The notes: a model not told the origin generated them from the sequence alone. Counted from the stretch's first letter, positions 17,461 through 28,009 are shown. The stretch is DNA of 64,000 bases from Paucibacter aquatile (GCF_002885975.1 NZ_POSP01000003.1:2170001-2234000), one strand, 5' to 3'. Program-made: numbers and translations.

Positions 17461-18203
17461 GCTGTGTGCTGGAAGTCTGCGTGGATGACATCGCCGGCCT
17501 GGATGCCGCACAGCAAGGCGGCGCCGATCGCATCGAGCTCTGCAGCAGCCTGGGCTGCGGCGGGCTCACGCCCTCGGCCGGCTTGATGGCCGAAGCCGCC
17601 CGACGCAGCCTGCCGGTGATCGCCCTGATCCGCCCGCGCAGCGGTGGTTTCGTCTACAGCGAGGCCGAGGCGCGCGTGATGCAGCACGACATCGCCCGCG
17701 CGGCCGAGCTGGGCCTGGCCGGCGTGGCCATTGGCGCACTCACGCCCGAACGCCAACTGGACCTCGCCCTGCTGGAGCGCCTGATCCGCGCGGCAGCAGG
17801 CCGCCTGCAGCTGACCCTGCACCGCGCCTTCGACCTGGTGCGCGAACCCGGCGCGGCGCTGGAGGCGGCCATCGCACTGGGCTTCCAGCGCGTGCTGACC
17901 TCGGGCGGCGCCCCCACCGCCCCGGCGGGCGCCGCGCAGCTGGCGGCCCTGGTCCGCCAAAGCCAGGGCCGCATCCGCATCCTCGCCGGCAGCGGCATTC
18001 GGCCCGACAACGTGGCCGGCTTGCTGGCCGCGACCGGGGTGCACGAGGTGCATGCCTCCTGCCGCGCACCGGCGCGCGAGACGCCTGAAGGCGAGCTGCT
18101 GGCCCTGGGTTTCAGCGAAGCTCAGGCCTGGCTCTGCGCGGCCGACACGGTGCGGGCCATGCATCTGCAGATCCGCAGCCATGGCACCCCGAAAGCGCAC
18201 TGA
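17457..18203 (+). CDS. cutC: CutC family TIM-barrel protein
   Basis: A 248-aa protein starting at the ATG that overlaps the ROK kinase stop (ATGA). LEVCVDDIAGLDAAQQGGAD is close to the family start, followed by RIELCSSLGCGGLTPS, IALIRPRSGGFVYS, LTLHRAFDLV and RVLTSGGAPTAPAG, all typical of CutC. The family was named for copper homeostasis, but that role is doubtful and the reaction is unknown. Members often sit beside sugar kinases and glycosidases, as here, which argues for carbohydrate metabolism. It ends 12 bp from the convergent ABC permease gene. Confidence 0.88.
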   Translation: MSCVLEVCVDDIAGLDAAQQGGADRIELCSSLGCGGLTPSAGLMAEAARRSLPVIALIRPRSGGFVYSEAEARVMQHDIARAAELGLAGVAIGALTPERQLDLALLERLIRAAAGRLQLTLHRAFDLVREPGAALEAAIALGFQRVLTSGGAPTAPAGAAQLAALVRQSQGRIRILAGSGIRPDNVAGLLAATGVHEVHASCRAPARETPEGELLALGFSEAQAWLCAADTVRAMHLQIRSHGTPKAH

Positions 18204-18214
18204 ACACGCCCGGA

Positions 18215-19633
18215 TCAAGTCCGGTTTGGGCGCACCCGGCCCAAGGCCCGCAGCGCCAAAACCAAGGCGAGGCCGGCGATCAAGCCCAGGCCCAGCAGAG
18301 AGCCGGCCGGCCACGACGAGGCCGCAGGCCGCGACCGGAACACCGGCTGCGCCACAAAGTCCTCGGGTGTGAAGCGCCGCTCCTGAAACAGGAAGGGGTA
18401 GTAGAAGGCGCGCAGCCGGGCATGGAACTCAGCCACCGCGTCCTGATAGGCCAACTGGGCGCGCAGGTCGGTCTCGGCCTGACGGTGCAGCGCAGCCTGA
18501 ACCCCCACGCCGGGCAAGAGCCATCCCAGGCGCTCGGTCCAGGCCTGCCGCGCGATCAGGCCCTGGCGGTAGTCCGCCACTTGGGGCGCCACACGCTCGT
18601 CGCCCAGCTGCTGGAAGGCGTAGTACCACTTCCAATGGAAGCCCGCCGGCAAGGGCGCCGTCTGCCGCCACTCGGGGTGGCTGCGGAAGAACTGCGCCAG
18701 GGTGGCCTCGCGCGGCAGATCCCAGGCGCCATGCACGGCCTGACGCTGCGCCAGCATCAAGTCCACCCCCTGATGCACGGGCACAGCCCGCGCCAGCACG
18801 GCCTGAGCCAGCGTCGGCAGAACGAGGGTCAGAAGCGCCCAGCAGCCCATCAGCGACAGCGCCTGGGCGGCCGAGCTGCGGCCGCCCGCGGCCAGGCACA
18901 GCGACAGGCCGCTCCAGAATGCCAGGTAGGCCGCGGTGCAGAGAAGCACACTGGCCAGGGCAGGCAGAGGCATGGCGCTGCATGCCGCGCCGGCCAGCAC
19001 CGGCAGCACCAGACAGGCGAAGACCAAGCCCACGCGCAGGCCTGCACGGCGCAGCCACAGGCCGCGGCCGCCGCCGGGCAGGGCCAGCAAGGTGTCGAGC
19101 CGGCCGGCGCGACGCTCGCCCGAGACCAGCTCGTAGAGCAGCGCAATCAGGAACAGCGGCGCCAGATAGACCAGCACAAAGGCGAAGTCGAAACGCCCGG
19201 CCAGCGCCAGCTCGGGGTTGAAGCTCTCACCCTCGTGCAGCTGGGCCTGAAGGGCCAGAGCGCGGATGCGCAGCACATAGGGCACGGCATCGCGCAAACC
19301 CAGCGCCAAGAAGGCCGCGGGTGACGGCGGGTCCCAGCTGCTGTGGAAGGTGTAGTACGCGGCCGAACCGGCATCACCGCTGCGCCCATGCTTGAGCGCC
19401 TGGGCCGCCAGGTCTTGCTGCTGCAGATCGGCCAGGCGGGCGATGGTCTGCTGCTGGCGGGCCACCTCACGCAGGCCCGACCACACCGCCAGCGAGGCCA
19501 GCAGAAACAGCAGCGCCAGCGCCACGCACACGAGGCGCGAGCGCAGCAGCAAGCGCAGCTCATGCCGCCAGGCGTCTGCGGGTCTCGGCTCCTTCGGCTT
19601 TGCGGCCGGTCTCATCCATGCCATCGCGCTCAT
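18215..19633 (-). CDS. ABC-2 type permease, DUF3526 family (second permease)
   Basis: About 472 aa, starting at ATG 19633 (MSAMAWMRPAAKPK), which overlaps the upstream permease stop as ATGA; the open frame upstream is a non-coding extension. A first membrane segment (LVCVALALLFLLASLAVWSGL) is followed by a long periplasmic loop of about 120 residues and then five hydrophobic helices (FAFVLVYLAPLFLIALLYELV, VGLVFACLVLPVL and others), with a final helix near the C terminus. SGERRAGRLDTLLALPG is typical of ABC-2 permeases. It is the last gene of the TonB receptor-ATPase-permease-permease operon. Confidence 0.8.
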   Translation of the reverse strand: MSAMAWMRPAAKPKEPRPADAWRHELRLLLRSRLVCVALALLFLLASLAVWSGLREVARQQQTIARLADLQQQDLAAQALKHGRSGDAGSAAYYTFHSSWDPPSPAAFLALGLRDAVPYVLRIRALALQAQLHEGESFNPELALAGRFDFAFVLVYLAPLFLIALLYELVSGERRAGRLDTLLALPGGGRGLWLRRAGLRVGLVFACLVLPVLAGAACSAMPLPALASVLLCTAAYLAFWSGLSLCLAAGGRSSAAQALSLMGCWALLTLVLPTLAQAVLARAVPVHQGVDLMLAQRQAVHGAWDLPREATLAQFFRSHPEWRQTAPLPAGFHWKWYYAFQQLGDERVAPQVADYRQGLIARQAWTERLGWLLPGVGVQAALHRQAETDLRAQLAYQDAVAEFHARLRAFYYPFLFQERRFTPEDFVAQPVFRSRPAASSWPAGSLLGLGLIAGLALVLALRALGRVRPNRT

Positions 19634-21060
19634 CGCGTGCGTCTCCCCAAATGATGCGTCGCCAAGGCCAGAGCGCCCATCAAGGCGGCGAGCCAGCTCA
19701 GCAGCACCACGGCGGCCGGTGCCGCGCGCTGCAAGGCCTCGGCCGGTGGCGCCGGCTCGTATTGGAAGTCGGCCATGCCCTGCCAATGCGTGGCGCTGAT
19801 GCGGTTGTCGCGGCTGGAGCGGTCGCTGGCGAACTTCAACTTCTCGGCCTGCAAGCGGTTGAGCGACTGCACCAGCTGGTAGCGATGGGCTTCAGCCTGC
19901 TCGACAAAGCGGCGGTAGCTTTGCAGATCGGTGCCCGCCGCGGCCATGGACAGTCGACGCAGTGCGAGCACCGGGCTCAGCCAGGCAAAGCGGTCGAGCT
20001 GCTGCAGCTGCGCGGCCTGGCGCTCGAAGCTGGCGTGGGCATAACGTGCAAACAGCGCGCTGCTCAGGCGCTCGCCCTCCATGCCCACCAAGCCTTTGTA
20101 GTTGAACGGCAGGTCTTCCACGCGCGCCACGCCGTAGCGGGCCAGAACCTGCTTGCGAAACTCGGCGAAGTAGGGGTCATCGGGGTTGTGGCTGTCGCCC
20201 AGCGCCGCCAGCTCGCGCGCCACCGCGATGTCGGTCTCAAAGCGGGTGGGCAGGGCCAGCGAAGCAGACGCCAGCTCGGGCGCCCAGCGCGGCAGCAAAA
20301 CCACGCCGAGGGACCAGACGGCCAGCAAGGCCACCAGGGCGTCACGGGCGCGGGCCAGGCAGGCCGACAGCGCGACGATGCCCAGGGCCCAGAGCAGAAG
20401 CCACAGGCCATAGCCGAGTGCCAGCGTCAGCAGCAAGATGCCCGGAGCCGACGTGGCCGCCGCCATCCACAGCAAAGCCAGCCAGGCGGGCAACAGGGCC
20501 AGCGCGGCCACGCCGCTGAGCGCCAGGACCTTGCCGGCCACCAGCTGCCAGGGGCGTATGCCCTGGGCCAGCAGCAAGCGCAAGGTGCCGGATTCGCGCT
20601 CGCGCGCCAGCGCGCCATGGCCCAGGAAAATCAGCAGCAGCGGCGCCAGCACTTGCAGCACAAAGGCCGGCGTCAGCTGGCCAAAGCGCAGGAGCAGCGA
20701 GGACTGCCGCACGTCGCCAAAGTTGGCGCTGTTCTGGCGGTGGCCCTCCAGGTAGAGGGTGTGCCCGGTGTAGGCATCCACACCAGCATCCAGGGCCGCC
20801 AGCGGGCTCAGGGGCCGGAACACAAAGTGGCCGTAGTGCACCATGCGGTGGGGGTGACGCTCAGGCTGGGATTCGAACTCATGATCGACCTGAGCCTGGT
20901 AACGGGCCCGTGCGGCCGCCGCGCTGCTGCGCTGCTCCCAGGCGGTGAAGCAGGCCACGGCACTCAGCAGCAGCAACAAAGCCAGGCCCAGCGCGGCGAC
21001 GCGATCGCGGCGCAGCAAACGCCATTCCTCGACGGCAATTCTGAACACGGCCGCCCTCAT
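19630..21060 (-). CDS. ABC-2 type permease, DUF3526 family (first permease)
   Basis: A 476-aa membrane protein that starts at the ATG overlapping the ATPase stop (ATGA). Helix 1 is VAALGLALLLLLSAVACFTAW. A large external loop of about 150 residues follows, then helices around FVLQVLAPLLLIFLGHGALA, the cytoplasmic motif RERESGTLRLLLAQGIRPWQ, and four more helices. It pairs with the second permease at 18215-19633 and the ATPase at 21057-21818. The operon begins with a siderophore-type TonB receptor, which suggests metal or metallophore traffic, though the transported substrate is unknown. Confidence 0.82.
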   Translation of the reverse strand: MRAAVFRIAVEEWRLLRRDRVAALGLALLLLLSAVACFTAWEQRSSAAAARARYQAQVDHEFESQPERHPHRMVHYGHFVFRPLSPLAALDAGVDAYTGHTLYLEGHRQNSANFGDVRQSSLLLRFGQLTPAFVLQVLAPLLLIFLGHGALARERESGTLRLLLAQGIRPWQLVAGKVLALSGVAALALLPAWLALLWMAAATSAPGILLLTLALGYGLWLLLWALGIVALSACLARARDALVALLAVWSLGVVLLPRWAPELASASLALPTRFETDIAVARELAALGDSHNPDDPYFAEFRKQVLARYGVARVEDLPFNYKGLVGMEGERLSSALFARYAHASFERQAAQLQQLDRFAWLSPVLALRRLSMAAAGTDLQSYRRFVEQAEAHRYQLVQSLNRLQAEKLKFASDRSSRDNRISATHWQGMADFQYEPAPPAEALQRAAPAAVVLLSWLAALMGALALATHHLGRRTR

Positions 21061-21818
21061 GAGGCCCCCGCACTGGCGTAGCGACGGTGCAGCGCGCGCA
21101 CGTCAAAGCGCTCTTCGCCCGTGGCGGCCACCTCTTCGATCAGCCGGCCGGCCTCGATGAAGCCGATGCGGTCCGCCACATCGGCGGCGCCGAGCAGATC
21201 GTGCGTCACCATCAGCATGGCCACACCCTGCCCGCGCAGCATCCGCAGCAGGCGGCTGAGCTCGCTGCTGGCCTGTGGGTCCAGCCCGGAGCTGGGCTCG
21301 TCCAGCAGCAGAACGGGCACATGGCGCGCCAGGGCCAGTGCGATCGAGACTTTCTGCCGCATGCCCTTGGAGAAGCCGGCGACGCGCTGGCCATGGGCCG
21401 CGGCATCCAGCCCGGCCGCGGACAAGGCCTCATCGATGGCCTGCGCGCTGGCCGGCTGGCCGGCCAGATGCAGCAGGTAGGCAAGGTTCTCGCGGGCGCT
21501 GAGGTGCTCGTACAGCGCCACGTTCTCGGGGATGTAGGCGATCTGGCGGCGCGCGCGGCTGGGCTCGTTCACCGGGTCGATGCCCTGGACGCGCAGCTGG
21601 CCGCTGGCCGGCCGCACAAAGCCCAGGAACAGGCTCAGGGTGGTGGTCTTGCCGGCTCCGTTGGCGCCCAGCAGGGCGTAGATCTCGCCTGGCTGCACGG
21701 TCAGGTCCAGGCCTCGCAAGATGGTGCGCTCGCGGTAGCCCGCCACCACCGCGCGGGCCTCCAGCGCAGGGGGCACTGCAGCAGCGGCGGGTGGATCTGG
21801 GTTCAGGGTTTCGCTCAT
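21057..21818 (-). CDS. ABC transporter ATP-binding protein
   Basis: A 253-aa ATPase. Walker A is LLGANGAGKTTTLSLFLG, the signature is AGFSKGMRQKVSIALAL, and Walker B is VLLLDEPSSGLDP, followed by the H-loop VTHD. The sequence is of the multidrug/ABC-2 exporter type (YIPENVALYEHLSARENL). It lies 17 bp downstream of the TonB receptor gene and overlaps the first permease by 4 bp, so all four genes are one transcription unit. It energises the two DUF3526-type permeases. Confidence 0.93.
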   Translation of the reverse strand: MSETLNPDPPAAAAVPPALEARAVVAGYRERTILRGLDLTVQPGEIYALLGANGAGKTTTLSLFLGFVRPASGQLRVQGIDPVNEPSRARRQIAYIPENVALYEHLSARENLAYLLHLAGQPASAQAIDEALSAAGLDAAAHGQRVAGFSKGMRQKVSIALALARHVPVLLLDEPSSGLDPQASSELSRLLRMLRGQGVAMLMVTHDLLGAADVADRIGFIEAGRLIEEVAATGEERFDVRALHRRYASAGAS

Positions 21819-21834
21819 GATGGCGGGCCTCGCG

Positions 21835-24036
21835 TCAGAACTTGGCCTGCAGGCCCAGGGTGAAGCTGCGGGCCGTGCCCGGCGTCACCCACAAGCGGCT
21901 GTAGGAGCTGGTGTAGTAAGTGGTGTCGAAGAGGTTGTCGACATCGAGCGTCCAGCGCAGCGTCGGGCTGGCGCGCCAGTAGGCCACCAGCTTGGCCGTG
22001 GTGTAGGCCGGCAGCTCGAAGGCGGGCGTGCCCGCATTGGCCTCGGCCTGGGTGCGGGCCTGGCCCAAGCGGGCGCCCATGTGGGTGAGCCCGCCGCCGA
22101 TGCTGTAGCGCTGGCCCTGCGAGAGGCTGGCCTCGTACACGGCCAGCACACTGCCATTGACCTTGGGCACATTGAGCAGGCGTCCGCCGCGCTCCAGGGT
22201 GTTGTCCTGGCTGACCTCCACGTCGTTGAGCACCAGGCTGGCGTTGATGCGCCAATGCGCGCTGAGCTGTCCGGCCAGGTCGAACTCTAGGCCTCGGCTG
22301 CGGATCTCGCCGGCAGCGATCGAGAAGCCGGCATGTGCCGGGTCGGCGGTCAGCACCTGGCGCTTGCGGATGTCGAAGAGCGCAGCGGTCGCACCGATGC
22401 GGCGGTCCGCGCTTTCCCATTTGCTGCCGAGCTCCAGGGCGCGGCCGGTCTCGGGCTTGAAACCTTGGGCTGCGACATCGGCGCCTACATTGGGGCGGAA
22501 GGAGCGGCCGGCATTGGCATACAACGTCCATTGCGGCGAGGGCAGCCAGGACAGGCCGATGCGGGGCGAGCGGGAGCTCGGCTGCTGGCGTGCCGTGGTG
22601 CTGTTCAGGCGATTGGCCAGGGTCTGGCGGTAGTCATCGAAACGCAGGCCGGCCACCAGACGCCAGGCGGGGGCCAGCTTGATGGCGTCCTGCAGATAGA
22701 CGGCCGTGTTGCGCTGATGCTCCAGGGTGCTGGTGTTGGGGCCCGGCTCGGGCAGCGCCTGGCCGTAGGCCGGCTGTTGAATGTCAATGGCATAGGGCTT
22801 GCCGGCGCTGGGATTGACGCGCCGCATCACCGAATCCATGCGGAAGCGGAAGCTCTCCAGACCGATCAGCAGCTCATGCTCGACCGCGCCCAGCTTGACC
22901 AGGCCTTGCAGCTCCGCCTGCACGGCGGCATCGTTGGAGTCGTAGTCGCGATGGCGCCGTTGCCGCGTCAGCGTGACGTTATCGGGGCGCAGCGCCGTGG
23001 GCTCGGTGGAATAGCCATTCACCCCGGTCTCGCGGTAGGACAGGCCCAGACGGCTGCGCCAGTTGCTGCTCCATTCGTGCGAGAGGATGAGCTGGTGGGT
23101 CTGGTTGCGCACGGTCACCTGCCCATCGGCAGGCTCGCCGAGGAAGCGGCTGCGCGGCACCGCACCCAGGCGGTTGTTGACAGCGACCACACCACGGTCC
23201 AGGGGTGTCGCGTGGCGCAGGGCTTCACCGACATAGTCAAGCTGGGTGGCAGGGCCCAGCTTCCAGGTGAAGGCCGGGGCGAGCACTTCGCGCCGGGCGC
23301 TGACATGGTCGCGGAAGCTGCTGCGGTCTTCCACCGCCACATTGAGGCGGTAGGCGAAGTTCTCACCCCAGGGGCCGGTGCTGTCCAGAGCGCCACGCTT
23401 GAGGCCATAGCTGCCCAGATAGGCTTCCACCGCATGGGCCGCCTGCCAGAGCGGGCGCTTGGAGACGATGTTCAAGGTGCCGCCCGGCTCGCTGCTGCCG
23501 TAGAGCGCAGCGGCCGTGCCCTTGAGGAACTCGATGCGCTCGACACCGGCCAGATCGCGCGGGGCATTGAAGCCGCGGTTCGATGAGAACCCGTTCAACA
23601 AGGTGGCCATGCCGGTGTTCTCGTTGCCCGGCAGGCCGCGAATGGCAATGTTGTCCCACAGGCCGCCAAAGCTGTTCTGGCGCGAGACGCCACCCACGTA
23701 ATCCAGCACATCGTCGAGCTTGGTGGCACCGAGGTCGTCCATGGCCTGACGGGTGACGATGCGCACCGATTGCGGCAGCTCGCGCAGGGCGAGCTCGGTC
23801 TTGGCGCCGGCGGCATCGGCCGCATGGTAGGTGCCCGATTCGGCGCGGCCGACCACGTTGACCGCGGGCAGCTGGGCGCTCTTGGCATCCGGAGCGGTCG
23901 GCGCAGGCTGGGCGGCTTCAGCCGGCGCACGTTCGGGCGCAGGCGTTTGGGCGCGGGCGCTGGCCGCGAAGCAGCTGGCCAGCGCCAGCAGCAAGGGAAG
24001 ACGGGCGCCAGGCGCCGGGCGGAAGTGGGTCGGCAT
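21835..24036 (-). CDS. TonB-dependent siderophore receptor
   Basis: About 733 aa when started at ATG 24036, which is followed at once by a signal peptide (MPTHFRPAPGARLPLLLALA ... ASARAQ); the open frame continues 35 codons upstream without a better start. The plug shows LPAVNVVGRAESGTYH, TELALRELPQSVRIVTRQAM, DLGATKLDDVLDYVGGVSRQ and the siderophore-receptor block VERIEFLKGTAAALYGSSEPGGTLN. The barrel ends in SFTLGLQAKF. The family imports ferric siderophores. Linkage to a dedicated ABC system and to a Fur/Zur-like box at 24279-24299 supports a metal-regulated metallophore receptor. Confidence 0.88.
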   Translation of the reverse strand: MPTHFRPAPGARLPLLLALASCFAASARAQTPAPERAPAEAAQPAPTAPDAKSAQLPAVNVVGRAESGTYHAADAAGAKTELALRELPQSVRIVTRQAMDDLGATKLDDVLDYVGGVSRQNSFGGLWDNIAIRGLPGNENTGMATLLNGFSSNRGFNAPRDLAGVERIEFLKGTAAALYGSSEPGGTLNIVSKRPLWQAAHAVEAYLGSYGLKRGALDSTGPWGENFAYRLNVAVEDRSSFRDHVSARREVLAPAFTWKLGPATQLDYVGEALRHATPLDRGVVAVNNRLGAVPRSRFLGEPADGQVTVRNQTHQLILSHEWSSNWRSRLGLSYRETGVNGYSTEPTALRPDNVTLTRQRRHRDYDSNDAAVQAELQGLVKLGAVEHELLIGLESFRFRMDSVMRRVNPSAGKPYAIDIQQPAYGQALPEPGPNTSTLEHQRNTAVYLQDAIKLAPAWRLVAGLRFDDYRQTLANRLNSTTARQQPSSRSPRIGLSWLPSPQWTLYANAGRSFRPNVGADVAAQGFKPETGRALELGSKWESADRRIGATAALFDIRKRQVLTADPAHAGFSIAAGEIRSRGLEFDLAGQLSAHWRINASLVLNDVEVSQDNTLERGGRLLNVPKVNGSVLAVYEASLSQGQRYSIGGGLTHMGARLGQARTQAEANAGTPAFELPAYTTAKLVAYWRASPTLRWTLDVDNLFDTTYYTSSYSRLWVTPGTARSFTLGLQAKF

Positions 24037-24278
24037 GGGGAAGAGGCTCACGAAGAGGGTGGGGAGAAGAAAGAACAGGAGGAGGAAAGAAAAGGCCAGC
24101 TCTGGTACACAGCCCCAATTCGGCAAGCCCGGCCAGGGCATGGCGGGGTCTCAAGCGAGAAGGCTCAGGAAAGGCGACCGACCGCGCGCCTAGCGAGCGT
24201 GCGTACACACGCGTGGCGGCAGGTGGAGGGGCGGCTTGAGGGCGGGCAGAAACGTGGACGTGGCATGGCGCCATTATT

Positions 24279-24299
24279 GCGAATGAATTATCATTTGCA
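24279..24299. promoter_or_regulatory. Fur/Zur-like operator
   Basis: GCGAATGAATTATCATTTGC and its surroundings; the complementary strand reads AAATGATAATTCATTCGC, close to the Fur consensus GATAATGATAATCATTATC. It lies in an AT-rich patch in otherwise GC-rich DNA between the divergent receptor and ZIP genes. Because a ZIP transporter and a CobW GTPase lie on one side, Zur control is an alternative. Confidence 0.55.
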
Positions 24300-24380
24300 A
24301 AATCAAATTCATGCCAGGCATGGAAAGGCCGAGGCCTGAGGAGGCGCCACGGCCCTCGGAAGCGAGCGCACTCAAGCCCC

Positions 24381-25196
24381 ATGGACGCCCCCTCGGCGCC
24401 CTTCAACTCCGCCCGTCACTCTCTCACCGCAGCCAGCTCTCGCCACCCCATGTCAAGCCTTGCCGCCATCCTCGCCGCCTGCTTTGCGGGCGGGCTCCTC
24501 AGCCTGCTGCTGGCCGCCATCCTGGCCTTTCGGCTGCAAGCTCGGCATCTGCATCGCCTGATTGCCTTTGCTGCCGGCACCATGCTGGCCGCGGCCCTGC
24601 TGGACATCCTGCCCGAGGCCTTGAGCCTGGCGCCCGGCCACAGCGAGGCTGTGCTGGCCACGCTGCTGGCCGGCTTGATCGGCTTCTACTTGCTGGAGCG
24701 CCTGGCCTTGTGGCGCCACGCCCATGCGGGCGAGCCGGGTTCGGCCCGTACCGGCACCCCATGGGTGGTGCTGCTGGGCGATGGCTTGCACAACCTGGTC
24801 GACGGGGTCTTGATGGCCGCCGCCTTCCTCGCTGACCCTTGGCTGGGCCTGAGCACCTGCCTGGCCGTGGCCTTGCATGAAGTGCCGCAAGAGCTGGGCG
24901 ACTTTGCCCTGCTGCTGTCGGCCGGCTGGAGCAAGCGGCGGGCCTTGCTGGCCAATGGCCTGTCCAGCCTGGCTTCGCTCGTGGGCGGTGTGCTGGGCTG
25001 GCTGGCCTTGGAAAGCGCCCAGGCCGCCCTGCCCTATGTGCTGGCCGTGGCTGCGGCAAGCTTTCTCTACATCGCCGTGGCCGATCTGCTGCCGGCCCTG
25101 CACCGCCGTCACCGGCAAGACGGCTTCCTGGCCCAGACCGCGATGTTGAGCGCCGGCCTGGCCTGCGTTCCCGTGGTGGGCCATTGGCTGCACTGA
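24381..25196 (+). CDS. ZIP family metal transporter
   Basis: A 271-aa polytopic membrane protein; a start at ATG 24450 (MSSLAAILAACFAGG) would remove a 23-residue hydrophilic leader and may be the true one. About eight hydrophobic segments are visible. Metal-site motifs are GDGLHNLVDG in helix 4 and ALHEVPQELGDFALLL in helix 5, as in ZIP proteins. The family moves zinc or other divalent metals into the cytoplasm. The predicted metal-responsive box lies about 80-100 bp upstream, and a CobW-type GTPase follows 50 bp downstream on the same strand. Confidence 0.85.
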   Translation: MDAPSAPFNSARHSLTAASSRHPMSSLAAILAACFAGGLLSLLLAAILAFRLQARHLHRLIAFAAGTMLAAALLDILPEALSLAPGHSEAVLATLLAGLIGFYLLERLALWRHAHAGEPGSARTGTPWVVLLGDGLHNLVDGVLMAAAFLADPWLGLSTCLAVALHEVPQELGDFALLLSAGWSKRRALLANGLSSLASLVGGVLGWLALESAQAALPYVLAVAAASFLYIAVADLLPALHRRHRQDGFLAQTAMLSAGLACVPVVGHWLH

Positions 25197-25245
25197 GCGG
25201 CAGCCACGCTCACGCCATTCCACACGACCCGCAAAGGTGATCTGC

Positions 25246-26487
<1,242 letters not shown>

Positions 26488-26510
26488 GCGGCAAGCGACC
26501 CCGAACCCGG

Positions 26511-26532
26511 CCTCGCGCTGGCGCCAGCGAGG
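26511..26532. terminator. bidirectional hairpin between convergent genes
   Basis: Near-perfect palindrome CCTCGCGCTGGCGCCAGCG followed by AGG, between the end of the CobW gene and the end of the DUF1428 gene. There is no T-run, so it is a weak or factor-assisted terminator. Confidence 0.45.
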
Positions 26533-26542
26533 AGGCCGCGCC

Positions 26543-26893
26543 TCAGGACTCCGAGATCACCTCAAACCCGCCAAAAATCATGCGCTTGCCGTCGAAGGGT
26601 GGCTCGCCCGCGGCGGCCATGCGTGGATCGGCCATGACCTTGTCCCAGGCGGCATTGCGGAGCTCGCGCGAGGGCCAGGTGATCCAGGAAAACACGACCG
26701 TCTCCTCGGGCTGGCACTGCACGGCCATCGGGAACGAAGTCAGCTTGCCCTGCGGCACATCGTCGCCCCAGCAATCGACAACAGCGGTCGCGCCGTATTC
26801 CTTGAAGATCTGGCCCATTTGCTGCGAATGCGCCAGAAAGTCAGCCCGCCGGGCGGTGGGAACGGAAGCCACGAATCCATCGACGTAAGCCAT
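26543..26893 (-). CDS. DUF1428 family protein
   Basis: A 116-aa protein starting MAYVDGFVASVP at ATG 26893, preceded by GGAGAA. It contains the family blocks FKEYGATAVVDCWGDDVP, FSWITWPSRELRNAAWDKVM and FDGKRMIFGGFE near the C terminus. The fold is a ferredoxin-like dimeric alpha/beta barrel of the kind found in small antibiotic-biosynthesis monooxygenase relatives. The function is unknown. It is a single gene with no apparent partners. Confidence 0.85.
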   Translation of the reverse strand: MAYVDGFVASVPTARRADFLAHSQQMGQIFKEYGATAVVDCWGDDVPQGKLTSFPMAVQCQPEETVVFSWITWPSRELRNAAWDKVMADPRMAAAGEPPFDGKRMIFGGFEVISES

Positions 26894-26986
26894 GTCAGTT
26901 CTCCGATGAGGTTGAAGCAGCAAGACTACCCGAATGCTGAGCACTATCAGCCGCCCATGCCGGCCATGGCTGCGGCGGCACGACGC

Positions 26987-28009
26987 TCACTCAACCGCCG
27001 CAGACGGCTCGCCCTCGGTGTGCCGTTCGGGCTCCGTGGTGTGGAGGATCTCGTTCAGCACCGAGGTGGCATAGTTTCCAGCGGGCAAGCTGAAGCTGAG
27101 CACCAGCTGATCGGCCTGCGGCCAATCCCATGACAGCTCACCCGGGCTCGCCACCAGGGCGCGGCGCTCTTGATCCAAACCCGCATGCTCCATGCCCTCG
27201 CACAGCGCGGCATGACGGGCGGCCACGCCGTTCTCCAGTGCCTGTGCTTGTTCGCTGCTGCTCACGCGGCCCCGGCCCCAGAGCGGCCCGGTCGGCCGGC
27301 CCGCGGCGTCCAACACATCGCCAGGCAAGGTCTGACCCCAAATCCCTTGCTGGATGCGCAGGGCCAGCACTTCATTGAAGACAAAAGAGCGCACCGCCGA
27401 CAGGTAGATGCCTTTCTTCTTCGGATTGCGCACGCGGATCTCGCGCGCCAGCATGGCCCGCCCCTGCTCGACATTGCCGCCCTCATGGCCGAAGCGCTGC
27501 GCGCCGAAGTAATTGGGCACACCCTGAGAGGCCACAGCCTGCAGATTGGCTTCGATGGCGGCACGATCGCCCACCATATCTCGCAGCACGATGCGGAAGC
27601 GGTTGCCCTGAAGATCACCGGGGCGCAGTTTCTTCACATGGCGGCTCTGGCTCAGCACCTTGAACTCGGGGTGCTGGAGCTGGGTCAGGTCAGGGGTCTC
27701 ACCCTTGGGCAGATAGATGCTGAACCACTGGCGGGTGATGGCGTAGCGGTCCTTGAGCCCGGCATAGCCCACATCCCATTCCTGCACACCTGCGGCCGCG
27801 GCCAGCTGCTGCGCGACGAAGGCGGTGTTGGCCCCATTCTTCTCGACGTCCAGCCAGATGTGCTCGCCCGCCCCCGAGGGCAGCTGCAGCGGCAGTTCGG
27901 TCACGGTGAAGTCCTCGTTGAGGAGCTTCAGCGTGGCGCTGGCACCGCTGGCCGCATAGGCCTTGGGCCACAGCGGCAGGGTCGTGTAGGGGGATGAGAC
28001 GTCGGTCAT
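26987..28009 (-). CDS. truD: tRNA pseudouridine(13) synthase TruD
   Basis: A 340-aa protein starting at ATG 28009. The catalytic motif VGYAGLKDRYAITRQWFS contains the active-site Asp, and GVPNYFGAQRFGHEGGN is the second TruD signature; GNRFRIVLRD lies between them. It converts U13 of tRNA-Glu to pseudouridine. The C terminus carries NYATSVLNEIL, as in other TruD proteins. It stands alone; the 180 bp before it hold nothing I recognise. Confidence 0.95.
   Translation of the reverse strand: MTDVSSPYTTLPLWPKAYAASGASATLKLLNEDFTVTELPLQLPSGAGEHIWLDVEKNGANTAFVAQQLAAAAGVQEWDVGYAGLKDRYAITRQWFSIYLPKGETPDLTQLQHPEFKVLSQSRHVKKLRPGDLQGNRFRIVLRDMVGDRAAIEANLQAVASQGVPNYFGAQRFGHEGGNVEQGRAMLAREIRVRNPKKKGIYLSAVRSFVFNEVLALRIQQGIWGQTLPGDVLDAAGRPTGPLWGRGRVSSSEQAQALENGVAARHAALCEGMEHAGLDQERRALVASPGELSWDWPQADQLVLSFSLPAGNYATSVLNEILHTTEPERHTEGEPSAAVE

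Noticed and set aside
20860..20890. Sequence resembling a tRNA T-arm (GGGATTCGAACTC)
   Set aside because: It lies inside the first ABC permease gene, and no acceptor or anticodon stem can be built around it.
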